Below, piece by piece: positions 47,401 through 55,990 of a stretch of 64,000 nucleotides of DNA. This DNA is from Pseudomonas cavernicola (lineage in GTDB: Bacteria; Pseudomonadota; Gammaproteobacteria; Pseudomonadales; Pseudomonadaceae): positions 2,558,501 through 2,622,500 of the forward strand of contig NZ_QYUR01000002.1 of assembly GCF_003596405.1 (NCBI RefSeq), written 5' to 3'. The notes under the pieces were generated by a model. It was given only the letters and a program-made list of their open reading frames with translations, was not told where the DNA came from and did no database searches. The first letter of the stretch is position 1; each line of letters opens with the position of its first letter. Position numbers and translations under genes: made by a program.

Positions 47401-47529
47401 GATCATTCCCACGCTCCGCGTGGGAATGCAGCCCTCGACGCTCCAGCGTCCACCCGGTGATCGTCCCCACGAAACACCCCTACGCAGAGCGTCACAAGCT
47501 CGGCTCCCACGCTGGAGCGTGGGAGCCAT
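47401..47529. repeat. Pair of REP units
   Basis: GATCATTCCCACGCTCCGCG...TCCACCC at 47401-47455 followed by TGATCGTCCCCACGAAACAC...GTGGGAGCC to 47529. The gap 47211-47611 otherwise holds no gene. Confidence 0.8.
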
Positions 47530-47611
47530 CAGTAAAGACTATCCTGGCCCATCGTTTGAATAGCCCCCTGATTGCGGTAGGCTTTGCAGCTTCTTTGAAA
47601 GGAGTATCCCC

Positions 47612-47893
47612 ATGGCCAAAGCCACTGCCCGTCACATCCTGGTTGCAACCGAAGCCAAGTGCAACGAACTGAAAGCCGCTATCGAAGCTGGCGCTGACTT
47701 TGCTCAGGTTGCTAAAGACAACTCCACCTGCCCGTCCAGCCGCGACGGTGGCAACCTCGGCTCGTTCGGCCCAGGCCAGATGGTGAAAGAATTCGACGCC
47801 GTGGTGTTCAGCGCCCCGCTCAATGTCGTGCAAGGCCCGGTGAAAACCCAGTTTGGTTACCACCTGCTCGAAGTCACCAGCCGCCAAGACTAA
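47612..47893 (+). CDS. ppiC: Parvulin-type peptidyl-prolyl cis-trans isomerase PpiC
   Basis: 93-residue cytoplasmic rotamase, single parvulin domain: ATARHILVATEAKCNELKAAI, SRDGGNLGSFGPGQMVKEFD, and GPVKTQFGYHLLEV with the catalytic His and Phe residues. GGAG precedes the ATG. Flanked on both sides by REP pairs. Confidence 0.93.
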   Translation: MAKATARHILVATEAKCNELKAAIEAGADFAQVAKDNSTCPSSRDGGNLGSFGPGQMVKEFDAVVFSAPLNVVQGPVKTQFGYHLLEVTSRQD

Positions 47894-47895
47894 TT

Positions 47896-48063
47896 TGATC
47901 GTTCCCACGCAACACCGTGACACAGCGCGTCACAAGCTCGGCTCCCACGCTGGAGCGTGGGAGCCATCGGCCGGGGGTGGCTAAACTCGCATTGACGGCT
48001 GATCGACTGATCATTCCCACGCTCCGCGTGGGAATGCAGCCCTCGACGCTCCAGCGTCCACCC
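47896..48063. repeat. REP pair upstream of RAYT
   Basis: GATCGTTCCCACGCAACACC...GTGGGAGCCATC (47897-47968) and GATCATTCCCACGCTCCGCG...CCACCC (48009-48063), directly in front of the transposase gene. Confidence 0.85.
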
Positions 48064-48085
48064 TTATGATTCAAGGAAGAATTCA

Positions 48086-48619
48086 ATGGGTCGTAGCCGC
48101 TACCTCATCACCGAACCGGACATACCGCATTTCCTCACCTGCACAGTGATGGAGTGGTTGCCGCTGTTCACCCGCCCTGCCCTTGTCGACATCCTGCTCG
48201 ACTGTTGGCGCTACCAGCAGACGCACCAAAGCCTGAGCCTCTATGGCTATGTGGTGCTGGAAAACCATCTGCATTACGTGGCCCAGGCGCCTGAACTGGC
48301 CAAGTGCGTCAGCAACTTCAAGTCCTTTACTGCACGGAGGATCATCGACCACCTGGAAAGCAAAGGCGCAGATCTTGTTCTAGAGCGCTTGCGCTTTACC
48401 AAACGCGCCCACAAGGCCGACCGGGTGTATCAACTCTGGCAGGAAGGCTCACACGCGGAACTGGTGTGCAGCGAAGCGGTGATGCGCGAGAAACTCGACT
48501 ACATCCATTACAACCCAGTGAAGCGCGGCTATGTGGACTGTGCCGAGCATTGGCGCTACTCCAGCGCACGAAACTATGCAGGGCAGGAAGGACTTATTGC
48601 GGTTGATCGCTGGGGATAG
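48086..48619 (+). CDS. REP-associated tyrosine transposase (RAYT, Y1/HUH)
   Basis: 177 residues. HUH motif His61-Leu-His63 in ENHLHYVAQ, and a candidate catalytic Tyr139 in KLDYIHYNPVKRGYV. RAYTs cut and join REP DNA and are usually single-copy per lineage, with REPs on both sides, as here. GGAAGA precedes the ATG. It appears intact, and two fragments of the same gene lie at 45934 and 49591. Confidence 0.92.
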   Translation: MGRSRYLITEPDIPHFLTCTVMEWLPLFTRPALVDILLDCWRYQQTHQSLSLYGYVVLENHLHYVAQAPELAKCVSNFKSFTARRIIDHLESKGADLVLERLRFTKRAHKADRVYQLWQEGSHAELVCSEAVMREKLDYIHYNPVKRGYVDCAEHWRYSSARNYAGQEGLIAVDRWG

Positions 48620-48672
48620 CGTGACGCAGAGCGTCACTGGCTGCATTCCCACGCAGAGCGTGGGAACGATCG
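48619..48672. repeat. REP unit downstream of RAYT
   Basis: GCGTGACGCAGAGCGTCACT...GTGGGAACGATC, beginning at the transposase stop. Confidence 0.85.
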
Positions 48673-48700
48673 GAAGCCAATAAAAAACTCGGCCAGTGCC

Positions 48701-48887
48701 GCAATGCTGTTCACTTAAGCGATGTGCGCCTGAGCTCCCCTCTCCCGTTTACGGGAGAGGGGCTGGGGGAGAGGGTAAATAGCGGGCAAAAGTGAATTCA
48801 TCTGGCATGCACCCCTCTCCCTAACCCTCTCCCCAGAGGGGCGAGGGGATAAAAGGCGAAGACGTATGCTTAAGTGAACAGCATTGC
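48701..48887. mobile_element. MITE, 187 bp, with 20-bp perfect terminal inverted repeats
   Basis: Left end GCAATGCTGTTCACTTAAGC (48701-48720) is exactly complementary to the right end (48868-48887). Both ends are flanked by GGCCAGTGCC (48691-48700 and 48888-48897), a perfect 10-bp target-site duplication. The interior holds only CCCTCTCCC-type palindromes. IS4-like families make duplications of this size. Confidence 0.85.
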
Positions 48888-48927
48888 GGCCAGTGCCGGG
48901 CTTTGAAGGGCGGTAAAGTGACCTGGT

Positions 48928-49379
48928 TCAAACCACGCCACGGGCTTCCAGCAGACGGTCAGAACCACCTTCGGCAACGCGGATGCCGGTGCGGTCGGAA
49001 CCACTCTCAGCGACACGGCGGCCGTATGCTCGGAGCCGTTTTCGGCGACACGATCCAGCACCATGTAGGAGCCTTCACCCGCTACGCGGAAGCGCTCTTG
49101 CCGTCGGTCTGAACCACCTTCGGCGACGCGGATGCCGGTGCGCTCGGAACCGTTTTCAGCGACGCGGTCCAGCACCATGTAGGAGCCTTCACCCGCTACG
49201 CGGAAGCGCTCTTGCAGCCGGTCTGAACCACCTTCGGCGACACGGATGCCGGTGCGATCGGAACCGCTTTCAGCGATAACGGTGTTGGCTTTGGCTGTGA
49301 CCGAGTGATCGGCCGGCAGTGCGAAAACACTGGCAGACAGGCTGGCGAAGATCAGTGCAGCGAAGGCTTGGCTTTTCAT
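48928..49379 (-). pseudogene. Secreted SGSDRT/EGGSDR tandem-repeat protein, frameshifted
   Basis: Signal peptide (MKSQAFAALIFASLSASVFALP) then repeats built on IRVAEGGSDR, ERFRVAGEGSYMVLDRVAENGS in a 38-residue unit. At about 49012-49038 the unit is one base shorter than its sister copies, and the frame switches; in the other frame the repeats continue as RRVAESGSDRTGIRVAEGG and end in TGA at 48928. As sequenced, the frame runs on to 48870 with unrelated residues inside the MITE. The family is annotated as phage-infection or hypothetical secreted protein in Pseudomonas. Confidence 0.75.
49020..49250. repeat. Two 114-bp coding tandem repeats
   Basis: A 38-codon unit occurs twice with few differences in the secreted repeat-protein gene; the downstream copy carries the one-base deletion. 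Confidence 0.8.
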
Positions 49380-49540
49380 TTCGGTGGCTCCTCGTGGGGG
49401 GCGTAAGTGAGTACGGAGCCCATCTTACGGATAGCCAATCGATTAAAAAGTGAACACTCGCGATAGCGAATATTGACGCCATTGATAGGGGAAAAAACTC
49501 CTAGATATCAATCGCTTAATTAATCTCAGCCGCCGAAATA

Positions 49541-49613
49541 CGGCGACGCAGAGCGTCACTGGCTGCATTCCCACGCAGAGCGTGGGAACGATCATTGCGG
49601 TTGATCGCTGGGC
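49541..49613. repeat. REP unit plus 3' remnant of a RAYT
   Basis: GACGCAGAGCGTCACTGGCT...GTGGGAACGATC, then CATTGCGGTTGATCGCTGGG, which equals the last codons (IAVDRWG) of the transposase gene at 48086. The rest of 49380-49787 contains no gene. Confidence 0.7.
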
Positions 49614-49787
49614 CAAAAATGAGTGCCGGGCAAGCCTGGCGCCCGCTTATTGATCCAGAGCAAGGTGAGCCGGCAGCCAGGCCTTAGCATCCAGGCACAT
49701 AACCATTCCGCGGCCGCAAAGGCCCGCCCTACCCTGCGTGTGCCCCCAAATACCCGAAGTAATTACGACTCACGTGAGAGGTTTACC

Positions 49788-50159
49788 ATGAGCATCACAT
49801 CCGCCAGCATCTGCGAGGCCGCCGAGTGCCTGAAGGGCTTTGTCGGTTTCAATGCCAAGACCGGCCGGCACATTGTCCGCTTCAGCGAAGACTCTTTCGG
49901 CCTCGATGTGCCGGAAGCAAGCATCACTCCGACCTGCGAGTTTGTCTGGCGCCCGCTCGAAGGTGAGTTGATGACCCTCAAACGCGAACATATCCAACTC
50001 TTGCTCGACCAGAATATCGACGACCGCCTCAATATCACCGAGCCGCTGCGCGTCTATATGCGCCGCCAGGATTTACCGGAGATCAGCGCCCAACGGCGCG
50101 TGCAGCGGAGTTGTGGCGGGGATTGCCAATCGGGTGGGTGTAAGAAATCGGGCCAATGA
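49788..50159 (+). CDS. Conserved hypothetical protein with Cys-rich tail
   Basis: 123 residues, starting MSITSASICEAAECLKGFVGF. No known domain recognised. The C-terminus CGGDCQSGGCKKSGQ is rich in cysteine and glycine and could bind a metal. GAGAGG lies before the ATG. Monocistronic between a REP remnant and a REP unit. Confidence 0.65.
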   Translation: MSITSASICEAAECLKGFVGFNAKTGRHIVRFSEDSFGLDVPEASITPTCEFVWRPLEGELMTLKREHIQLLLDQNIDDRLNITEPLRVYMRRQDLPEISAQRRVQRSCGGDCQSGGCKKSGQ

Positions 50160-50204
50160 CCAGGGCTGCTTCCATGCCTCTAGCCTGGTAGGGCGATCAG
50201 CGGG

Positions 50205-50261
50205 AATCGTGACGCGGAGCGTCACAGGCTGCGTTCCCAGGCGGAGCGTGGGAACGATCAG
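50205..50261. repeat. REP unit
   Basis: CGTGACGCGGAGCGTCACAG...GTGGGAACGATCA. Confidence 0.75.
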
Positions 50262-50274
50262 TAAACGGAGCGAT

Positions 50275-51129
50275 TCAGAGCATGGCCTTCCCGGCCAGGC
50301 CCACGGCCATCGCCACCACAAGCGCCAGCAACCCCAGCAATACCTTGCTCAGCGGTTTCTTCGCCTGCGCAACTGGCGCGCTACTCTTCTGCGCGGCATT
50401 GGCCGCCGCCACCCGTAGCGGATTGACGGTTGCCGGCTGGCTGACGGGTTTTGGCTTGGCCGGTTTAGGCAAGTCGATGGCGCGCATGAACAGGGTGGCG
50501 TCTTCGTCTTCGGCCTGGGGCACCTCGACCTTGGGCCCGATCACCAGCAGAGTCACCGAGCCCATTCGTACCTGATCGCCAGGCTGCAACACGGCCGTGC
50601 TGAGCTTCTGGTGGTTGACGAACACGCCGTTGGCGGAGGCCAGGTCTTTGATCTCCAGCACGTCGTCCTTGAGGAAGAACTCGCAGTGCCGGCGCGACAG
50701 TTCCACATCGCTGAAGCACAGCTCGCACTTGACGGAACGGCCGAAGGTCATCGAGCCGGTCACATGGTACTTGTGGCCCTGATGCTCGCCCTTGATCACC
50801 TGCAGAAACCAGCGCGCGGGCGCCTCGGCCTTCGGCTTGCTCTTCGCCGGGTCAACCAACAGCAGCTCCAGCGAACCGAGCCGCACCTTGTCATCCGGGC
50901 GCAGTTGGTAGCGCACGCCGATGCGCTCATTGTTGACGTAGGTACCGGCCTGGGTGCCGCAGTCGGTCAGGTAGTAGAGGCCGTGATCCTGGCGGATTTC
51001 GGCATGAAAAGGGCTGATCTCCGAATCTGTCAGCACCAGGTTGTTGCGGCTGTCCTGACCGATGGTGAAGCGTTCATCCACCAGCCAGATGGGCGCCTGA
51101 CGATTGTCCGCGAAGTGGATCCTTAGCAT
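50275..51129 (-). CDS. Double FHA-domain membrane protein
   Basis: 284 residues. FHA1 about 20-75 has Gly24-Gln25 where the phosphothreonine-binding Arg is expected, though S39-x-x-H42 and T63 follow. FHA2 about 127-185 is canonical (GR 130-131, SRRH 145-148, NG 167-168). A Pro/Ala linker leads to a single C-terminal membrane helix (about 262-283). It reads phosphothreonine marks, presumably from the kinase gene beside it. Confidence 0.9.
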   Translation of the reverse strand: MLRIHFADNRQAPIWLVDERFTIGQDSRNNLVLTDSEISPFHAEIRQDHGLYYLTDCGTQAGTYVNNERIGVRYQLRPDDKVRLGSLELLLVDPAKSKPKAEAPARWFLQVIKGEHQGHKYHVTGSMTFGRSVKCELCFSDVELSRRHCEFFLKDDVLEIKDLASANGVFVNHQKLSTAVLQPGDQVRMGSVTLLVIGPKVEVPQAEDEDATLFMRAIDLPKPAKPKPVSQPATVNPLRVAAANAAQKSSAPVAQAKKPLSKVLLGLLALVVAMAVGLAGKAML

Positions 51130-51249
51130 GTTCAGTGTCTACCTTGAGAAAGTTGCGCCAAGCCACTTCAACCCGTGACCTTATTACTCAAACCACCTGC
51201 GCCTCGACACCGGTAGCGGTCACTGCACCGACCGCTCGGCTCTGCGCTC

Positions 51250-52776
51250 TCAATTATCGAAGAGCTGATTCCACAGGCGCTTGATGGCGTTCGGTTGCTT
51301 TTGCTCCTGGCTGCTCGACGAGTTCGCGGCGCGGGGGCGGGGCGCCCGGGCCTTGCGCACGCGTTGCTCATGGTCATCGTAAAGCTTGAGCAGCACTTCG
51401 TTGTCGGGCTGCGCTTCCAGGCCATACTCGATGTACTCCAGCGCCAGGGCGTACTTCCGTTTGGCATAGGCGCCTTCGCTCTGGTCGATGTAGTGTTGCG
51501 CCACGCGCTGCAGCCCGGCCAACGCCTGCTCATGCCCCGGCACCCAACCCAGCACCTGGCGATAATAGAACACCGCGCTGTTGTCCTCGGGCAGCAGCAG
51601 GCGCTCCTCGGCGATGCTCTGCTCGGCGAGTTGCAGGTAGCTGGCGATCCGCGCCTCGAGGACCCGCTGGAGGCCGGACTCGGCCTGGGCATTAGTCTCG
51701 TCGAGCAGCAGGGCCTGGCGGAAGAAGTAGTCGGCATTGTCCTGCGCCGGCTCGAGCAGCTTGCCTTCGGCCAGACGCTGTTCGCCGTGGGCGAGGAAGT
51801 CGGCGATCTTCATTTGCTGCTGGACGTAATAGCCCGCGCCGCCGGCAACGCTGACCAATAGCAGCCCCAGCAGCGCCCACAGCAGGCGCATTGAAGTGCG
51901 CCGCGTGCCAGTGGCCGCCCGCTTGCGGGGTTGATCCAGGCTGCGCGCAGGGGCAATGCGCGTGTAATCCAAATCCGCCTCGCTCAGTTCGGCCAGGCTC
52001 GCCAGCAGCACCTTGCAGTTGGCAAAGCGCTCGTCGGGGTCCTTGGCCAGCATGCGCTCCAGCAGGTTTTGGTATTGGCTCAGGTGCGCCGGCAGGCTGG
52101 GCGGCTCCATCTGCACATGGTTCATCACGGTCTGGGTGTAGCTGGAGCCGCGATAGGGGTTCGCCCCGCTGAGCATTTCCAACAGGATCACGCCCAAGCT
52201 GTAGATATCGCTACGCGCATCCAGCGGCTCACACTGCGCCTGCTCCGGGCTGCTGTAGGCCGGGCTGCCGACGGCGATGTTGAACTGGGTGAGCTCGTTG
52301 TCCAGCTCCAGCGCCTTGGCGATACCGAAATCGGTGATCACCGCCGTACCGTCGTCACGGAAAAGGATGTTCGCGGGCTTGATATCGCGATGCACCAGGC
52401 CTTTTTCATGCACCACGGCGAGACCGCTGGCGATCTGCCGGACGATAGCCAGGGCGCGCTGCGGCTCGAACACCTCGCCCTTGTGCTGGGCGAGGTCACC
52501 CCCGGCGACAAACTCCATGGCCAGGTAGTAACGGCCATCGTCCAGTTTGTCGATGTCGTGGATGGTGATGATCGAAGGGTGATGCAGGGAGGCGACGATA
52601 TGCCCCTCCTTGATGAAGCGCTTGCTGAACGCCTCATCATCGGTGCTGAGCAGAACCTTCACCGCCACTTTGCGGTGCAGCGACTCCTGAGTCGCCAGAT
52701 AGACCTCGGCCATCCCGCCCTTACCCAATCGGCCATGCACGCTATAGCCGGGTATTTCAAGCAACCTGTCATTCAT
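51250..52776 (-). CDS. Hanks-type serine/threonine protein kinase
   Basis: 508 residues. Kinase domain about 9-270: glycine loop GKGGMAEVYLA, Lys40, HRDIKPAN (129-136), DFGIAK (149-154), SPAYSSPEQ. Membrane helix about 300-320 (LLWALLGLLLVSVAGGAGYYV region), then TPR-like repeats (FFRQALLLDETNAQ, ALEYIEYGLEAQPD) outside. GAC..TGACTCC start context is poor but ATG is the only reasonable choice. Adjacent to FHA and PP2C genes. Confidence 0.92.
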   Translation of the reverse strand: MNDRLLEIPGYSVHGRLGKGGMAEVYLATQESLHRKVAVKVLLSTDDEAFSKRFIKEGHIVASLHHPSIITIHDIDKLDDGRYYLAMEFVAGGDLAQHKGEVFEPQRALAIVRQIASGLAVVHEKGLVHRDIKPANILFRDDGTAVITDFGIAKALELDNELTQFNIAVGSPAYSSPEQAQCEPLDARSDIYSLGVILLEMLSGANPYRGSSYTQTVMNHVQMEPPSLPAHLSQYQNLLERMLAKDPDERFANCKVLLASLAELSEADLDYTRIAPARSLDQPRKRAATGTRRTSMRLLWALLGLLLVSVAGGAGYYVQQQMKIADFLAHGEQRLAEGKLLEPAQDNADYFFRQALLLDETNAQAESGLQRVLEARIASYLQLAEQSIAEERLLLPEDNSAVFYYRQVLGWVPGHEQALAGLQRVAQHYIDQSEGAYAKRKYALALEYIEYGLEAQPDNEVLLKLYDDHEQRVRKARAPRPRAANSSSSQEQKQPNAIKRLWNQLFDN

Positions 52777-52800
52777 AGGGAGTCAGTGCGCTTCGTGTGA

Positions 52801-53595
52801 TTAGTGCTTTTTGGATTTCAACAACTTGCTGAGAAAACTGCGCGGGCGGGCTTCGACAACCGGCGTTTCCGGTACGCTGCGACCCAGCACTATGCAGGAG
52901 ATGTTATCCTTGCCGCCCATCTGGTTGGCCAGCTCGATCAGCTGTGCTACCAGCTCATCGAGCGTGCCAGCTGTGGCGCAGAGCTGCTGGATCTGCTGAT
53001 CGGTCAACTCACCGGTCAGCCCGTCACTGCACAGCAGGAGCAACTCATCCGGCTCCAGGGTGCCCCGCACCAGGCCAACCTCCAGCGGCTGGCCGGTCTG
53101 CCCCACGCATTGGAGGATGATATTTCGTCGCGGATCGCTGCGCGCCTCGTCTGCGCTCATCGCACCGGCATCGACCATCATCTGCACCCAGCTATGGTCC
53201 TGGGTCAACGGACTGATGCTGTCGGCGCTGACCCGATAGGCCCGGCTGTCGCCGATCCAGGCCACCGCGAAATCAGCACCGACAAACTGGACGGCAACCA
53301 CTGTGGTGCCCATGCCGCGCGCGCCGGAGTCCTGCCCGGCCGCCGCGATGACGGCGGCATTCGCCGCGTGGATGGCAGCGACCAGGTCTTCGCCGCGCGC
53401 AGTCACTTCATGCAGGGTTTCGAGCGCGGTGGCACTCGCCACTTCGCCACGCTGATGACCGCCCATGCCATCGGCTATGGCCCACAGGTTCAGCTCCGGG
53501 CAACAGAGCACAGCGTCTTCGTTGTGCTCGCGAACCCGGCCTACGACAGACTGCGCGGCATATACCAGGGACTCGTTGGTGAGCGTGATTGGCAT
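52801..53595 (-). CDS. PP2C-family serine/threonine phosphatase (Stp-type)
   Basis: 264 residues. Metal-binding DGMGG at 42-46, WIGDSRAYR, LLCSDGLTGEL and GGKDNISCIVL are the PP2C motifs. It reverses the kinase next to it; 24 bases separate its stop from the kinase start, so the two are co-transcribed. The C-terminus is basic (LLKSKKH). Confidence 0.92.
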   Translation of the reverse strand: MPITLTNESLVYAAQSVVGRVREHNEDAVLCCPELNLWAIADGMGGHQRGEVASATALETLHEVTARGEDLVAAIHAANAAVIAAAGQDSGARGMGTTVVAVQFVGADFAVAWIGDSRAYRVSADSISPLTQDHSWVQMMVDAGAMSADEARSDPRRNIILQCVGQTGQPLEVGLVRGTLEPDELLLLCSDGLTGELTDQQIQQLCATAGTLDELVAQLIELANQMGGKDNISCIVLGRSVPETPVVEARPRSFLSKLLKSKKH

Positions 53596-54052
53596 GGCTT
53601 CTTATATAACCTTTTGTACTGCCGGCTGGCATTGTAGCCCCACGGTGATCAGCACGAACCCACCGCAGAAGCTGTTGCAACAGCCCTGAATGATGCGGCC
53701 GCCGCCCGATGCTGTCATCGTTCCGCGCAGATTTTCGCGCGAAGTGTTAAGCAGTCGAGGCTTGGCTGCTCTGGCAGCAACTGAACTTGATCGTTCCCAT
53801 GGAGCACCCTGACGCAGAGCGTCACTGACTGCACTCCCACGCAGTGCATGGGAACGATCAATGCGTCGTTCAGTTCCAGGCGTTGTCTTTGCTTGGCTGT
53901 GGGATTTGGGTGGTGCCAGCGAGCATGGGACGGATTAAAATCTGCTGCCTAATCCGTAGGTCTGGATTTCTGCGGTCGCCGCCCGTGTGGACAGGTGATC
54001 GCAAGCGATACGACCGACTCCCCCTCCATCCGCACAGATCAAGAGAGCAAAC
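53596..54052. other. Intergenic region with one REP unit
   Basis: REP-like GATCGTTCCCATGGAGCACC...GGGAACGATCA at 53789-53860. No gene or RNA recognised elsewhere. Confidence 0.55.
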
Positions 54053-54754
54053 ATGGGCGCACAGTGGAAAGCCAAACATAGAGAAGCGGCCGCGAATGCC
54101 AAGGGCCGCATTTTCGGCAAGCTGGCGAAGGAAATCATGCTCGCCGCGCGCTCAGGCGCCGACCCGGACATGAACCCGCGTTTGCGTCTGGTGGTGGAGC
54201 AAGCCAAGAAGGCCTCCATGACCCGCGAGACTCTGGAGCGCGCCATCAAGAAGGGCGCCGGCTTGCTGGGTGAGGCAGTGCACTTCGAGAAACTTACCTA
54301 TGAAGGTTTTGCCCCGCATAAAGTGCCGGTGATCGTCGAGTGCCTGACAGACAACATCAACCGCACCGTCGCCGAGATCCGCGTGCTGTTCCGCAAAGGC
54401 CAATTGGGCGCCTCAGGCTCAGTATCCTGGGACTTTGACTATCTCGGAATGATCGAGGCCTCTCCTTCCTCCGCCGATGCCGACCCAGAACTGGCGGCCA
54501 TCGAGGCCGGCGCCCAGGATTTTGAGCCTGCCGACAACGGCGCCACGCTGTTTCTCAGCGATGCCACCGATATGGATGCGGTATGCCGTGCGCTGCCAGC
54601 CCACGGATTCACCGTGCTGTCTGCACAGTTGGGTTACCGCCCCAAGAATCCGATGACGCTGACTGACGCCGAAATGGAAGAAGTAGAGGCGTTTCTGGAC
54701 GCAATCGATGCACACGATGACGTGCAGAACGTCTATGTGGGCCTGGCTGGCTAA
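54053..54754 (+). CDS. YebC/PmpR (TACO1) family protein
   Basis: 233 residues. [28 protein letters not shown] and [15 protein letters not shown] are typical of the YeeN branch. Members are DNA-binding regulators or assist translation of polyproline stretches; which applies is unclear. GAGAG upstream of the ATG. It is distinct from the ruvC-linked YebC. Confidence 0.9.
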   Translation: MGAQWKAKHREAAANAKGRIFGKLAKEIMLAARSGADPDMNPRLRLVVEQAKKASMTRETLERAIKKGAGLLGEAVHFEKLTYEGFAPHKVPVIVECLTDNINRTVAEIRVLFRKGQLGASGSVSWDFDYLGMIEASPSSADADPELAAIEAGAQDFEPADNGATLFLSDATDMDAVCRALPAHGFTVLSAQLGYRPKNPMTLTDAEMEEVEAFLDAIDAHDDVQNVYVGLAG

Positions 54755-55041
54755 CGGGTAACCCGTAGCAAGCGGCTTGAATAACGCCATGCTCAGCGGC
54801 GAATGACGCAACTCGTTATTCGCCGCAGCTGGGGTTAACGCCACGAGCTCTCGATACGAACACCAAGCGAGCGCACCGAGTAACTCGACAGCCAACGGCA
54901 GATCGAAGCTTTGCGGTTATTCGCCTTACCGGCTGGCTGACGAATGCGGCAACGCACGGGGCCGGCTAGGTATACTGCCGGGCTAGGCGCGCGTCAGCTC
55001 CCCCCTCCTTCATCACTTCATTTCTACAACCCGGATTTCTT
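54755..55041. other. Intergenic, nothing recognised
   Basis: Slight palindromes (GCGGCGAATGACG/CGTTATTCGCCGC at about 54798-54827). No gene. Confidence 0.4.
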
Positions 55042-55302
55042 ATGACTTCGACTAAACATTCGCCTAATCAAACAACGGTTAGCCAAGACCAACCGAGCGA
55101 AGTGGAAACGGTTGCTTCAGCGCCGGTGGATGGTGAGAAGTCAGAGGGTATTCCAGCCTTTTCTTTCCCGTTTTCGCCTGCGGAATTCGCTAATGCGAAA
55201 AGCAAAGATCAGCCCTGGTATCAGAAATCCAATAAGTCCAATCACCATCAAACACCCGGCCGCGCCCCGAATGGCACACGCCGCTCTATGGGCAAGCGCT
55301 AA
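55042..55302 (+). CDS. Small hypothetical protein, 86 residues
   Basis: MTSTKHSPNQTTVSQDQPSEVE start, low complexity, basic C-terminus with GRAPNGTRRSMGKR. No domain recognised. Similar short genes precede DUF3010 in pseudomonads, so it may be real; the ribosome site is poor. Confidence 0.5.
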   Translation: MTSTKHSPNQTTVSQDQPSEVETVASAPVDGEKSEGIPAFSFPFSPAEFANAKSKDQPWYQKSNKSNHHQTPGRAPNGTRRSMGKR

Positions 55303-55344
55303 CCACGGCGATTCAGCCACCGAACACCAGGAAGTGGAGCCGCA

Positions 55345-55758
55345 ATGATAGTCACCGGGATGCTGTTAAAAGCCAACGAAGCTCGCATCGTGACGCTCGA
55401 TGGCAGCAGAGCAACGCACTCGCTCATCGCTGAAAAATTCAACAAATTGCAGCTCCCGAAGAATCCCACCCAGGAGGATGTTGCGGCCTTCTCGCAAGCT
55501 TTCAGCGCTCACTGCCTGGCCAACAAAGTCGACAAGCTGGTTATCAATCGCCGCGCCACTGCCGGCCAGGGCGCGGGCGGCGCAGGCACCTTTCTGCTTG
55601 AGGGGGTGCTATTGGCAACGTCCCCGGCTGAGGTTTCGTTCGCGCACCCGCAAACGCTGAAAGCCACCGACCGGCGTGCCGGCGACAGCAAGCAGCAAAA
55701 GCCCACGACCGTCGACCTCGGCAAGGCTTATGACATTGCCTATGAGGGCCTGGAATAG
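55345..55758 (+). CDS. DUF3010 family protein
   Basis: 137 residues. IVTGMLLKANEARIVTLDG, AFSAHCLANKVDKLVINRRATAGQGAGGAGTFLLEGVLLAT and KAYDIAYEGLE match DUF3010, a Pseudomonas/gammaproteobacterial family with an RNase H-like beginning and no proven role. GGAGCCGCA precedes the ATG. Confidence 0.82.
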   Translation: MIVTGMLLKANEARIVTLDGSRATHSLIAEKFNKLQLPKNPTQEDVAAFSQAFSAHCLANKVDKLVINRRATAGQGAGGAGTFLLEGVLLATSPAEVSFAHPQTLKATDRRAGDSKQQKPTTVDLGKAYDIAYEGLE

Positions 55759-55990
55759 CTTTTCCGCCCGTGAGCGACAGCGCAGCCCTCTCGCGAGGAG
55801 CGCTGTGCAAGAAAGCCCGGCGCCTACACCCGCTCCACCACATCGCCACGCTGCGCTTGCGATGCCCCCGGCCTGCTCCCGATCCAGCCTCTGAACGCGC
55901 GATGGAACAACACACTCGAATCGAAGCCCAGGCCTTCCGTGCCCCCTTGGCACGCAAAGCCCTCACCCATGCCCATCAGCGAGCAACTGG

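Noticed and set aside
44704..50261. Possible CRISPR array among the repeats
   Set aside because: Repeat units are long, imperfect, palindromic and irregularly spaced with no unique spacers of constant size; no cas genes are present.
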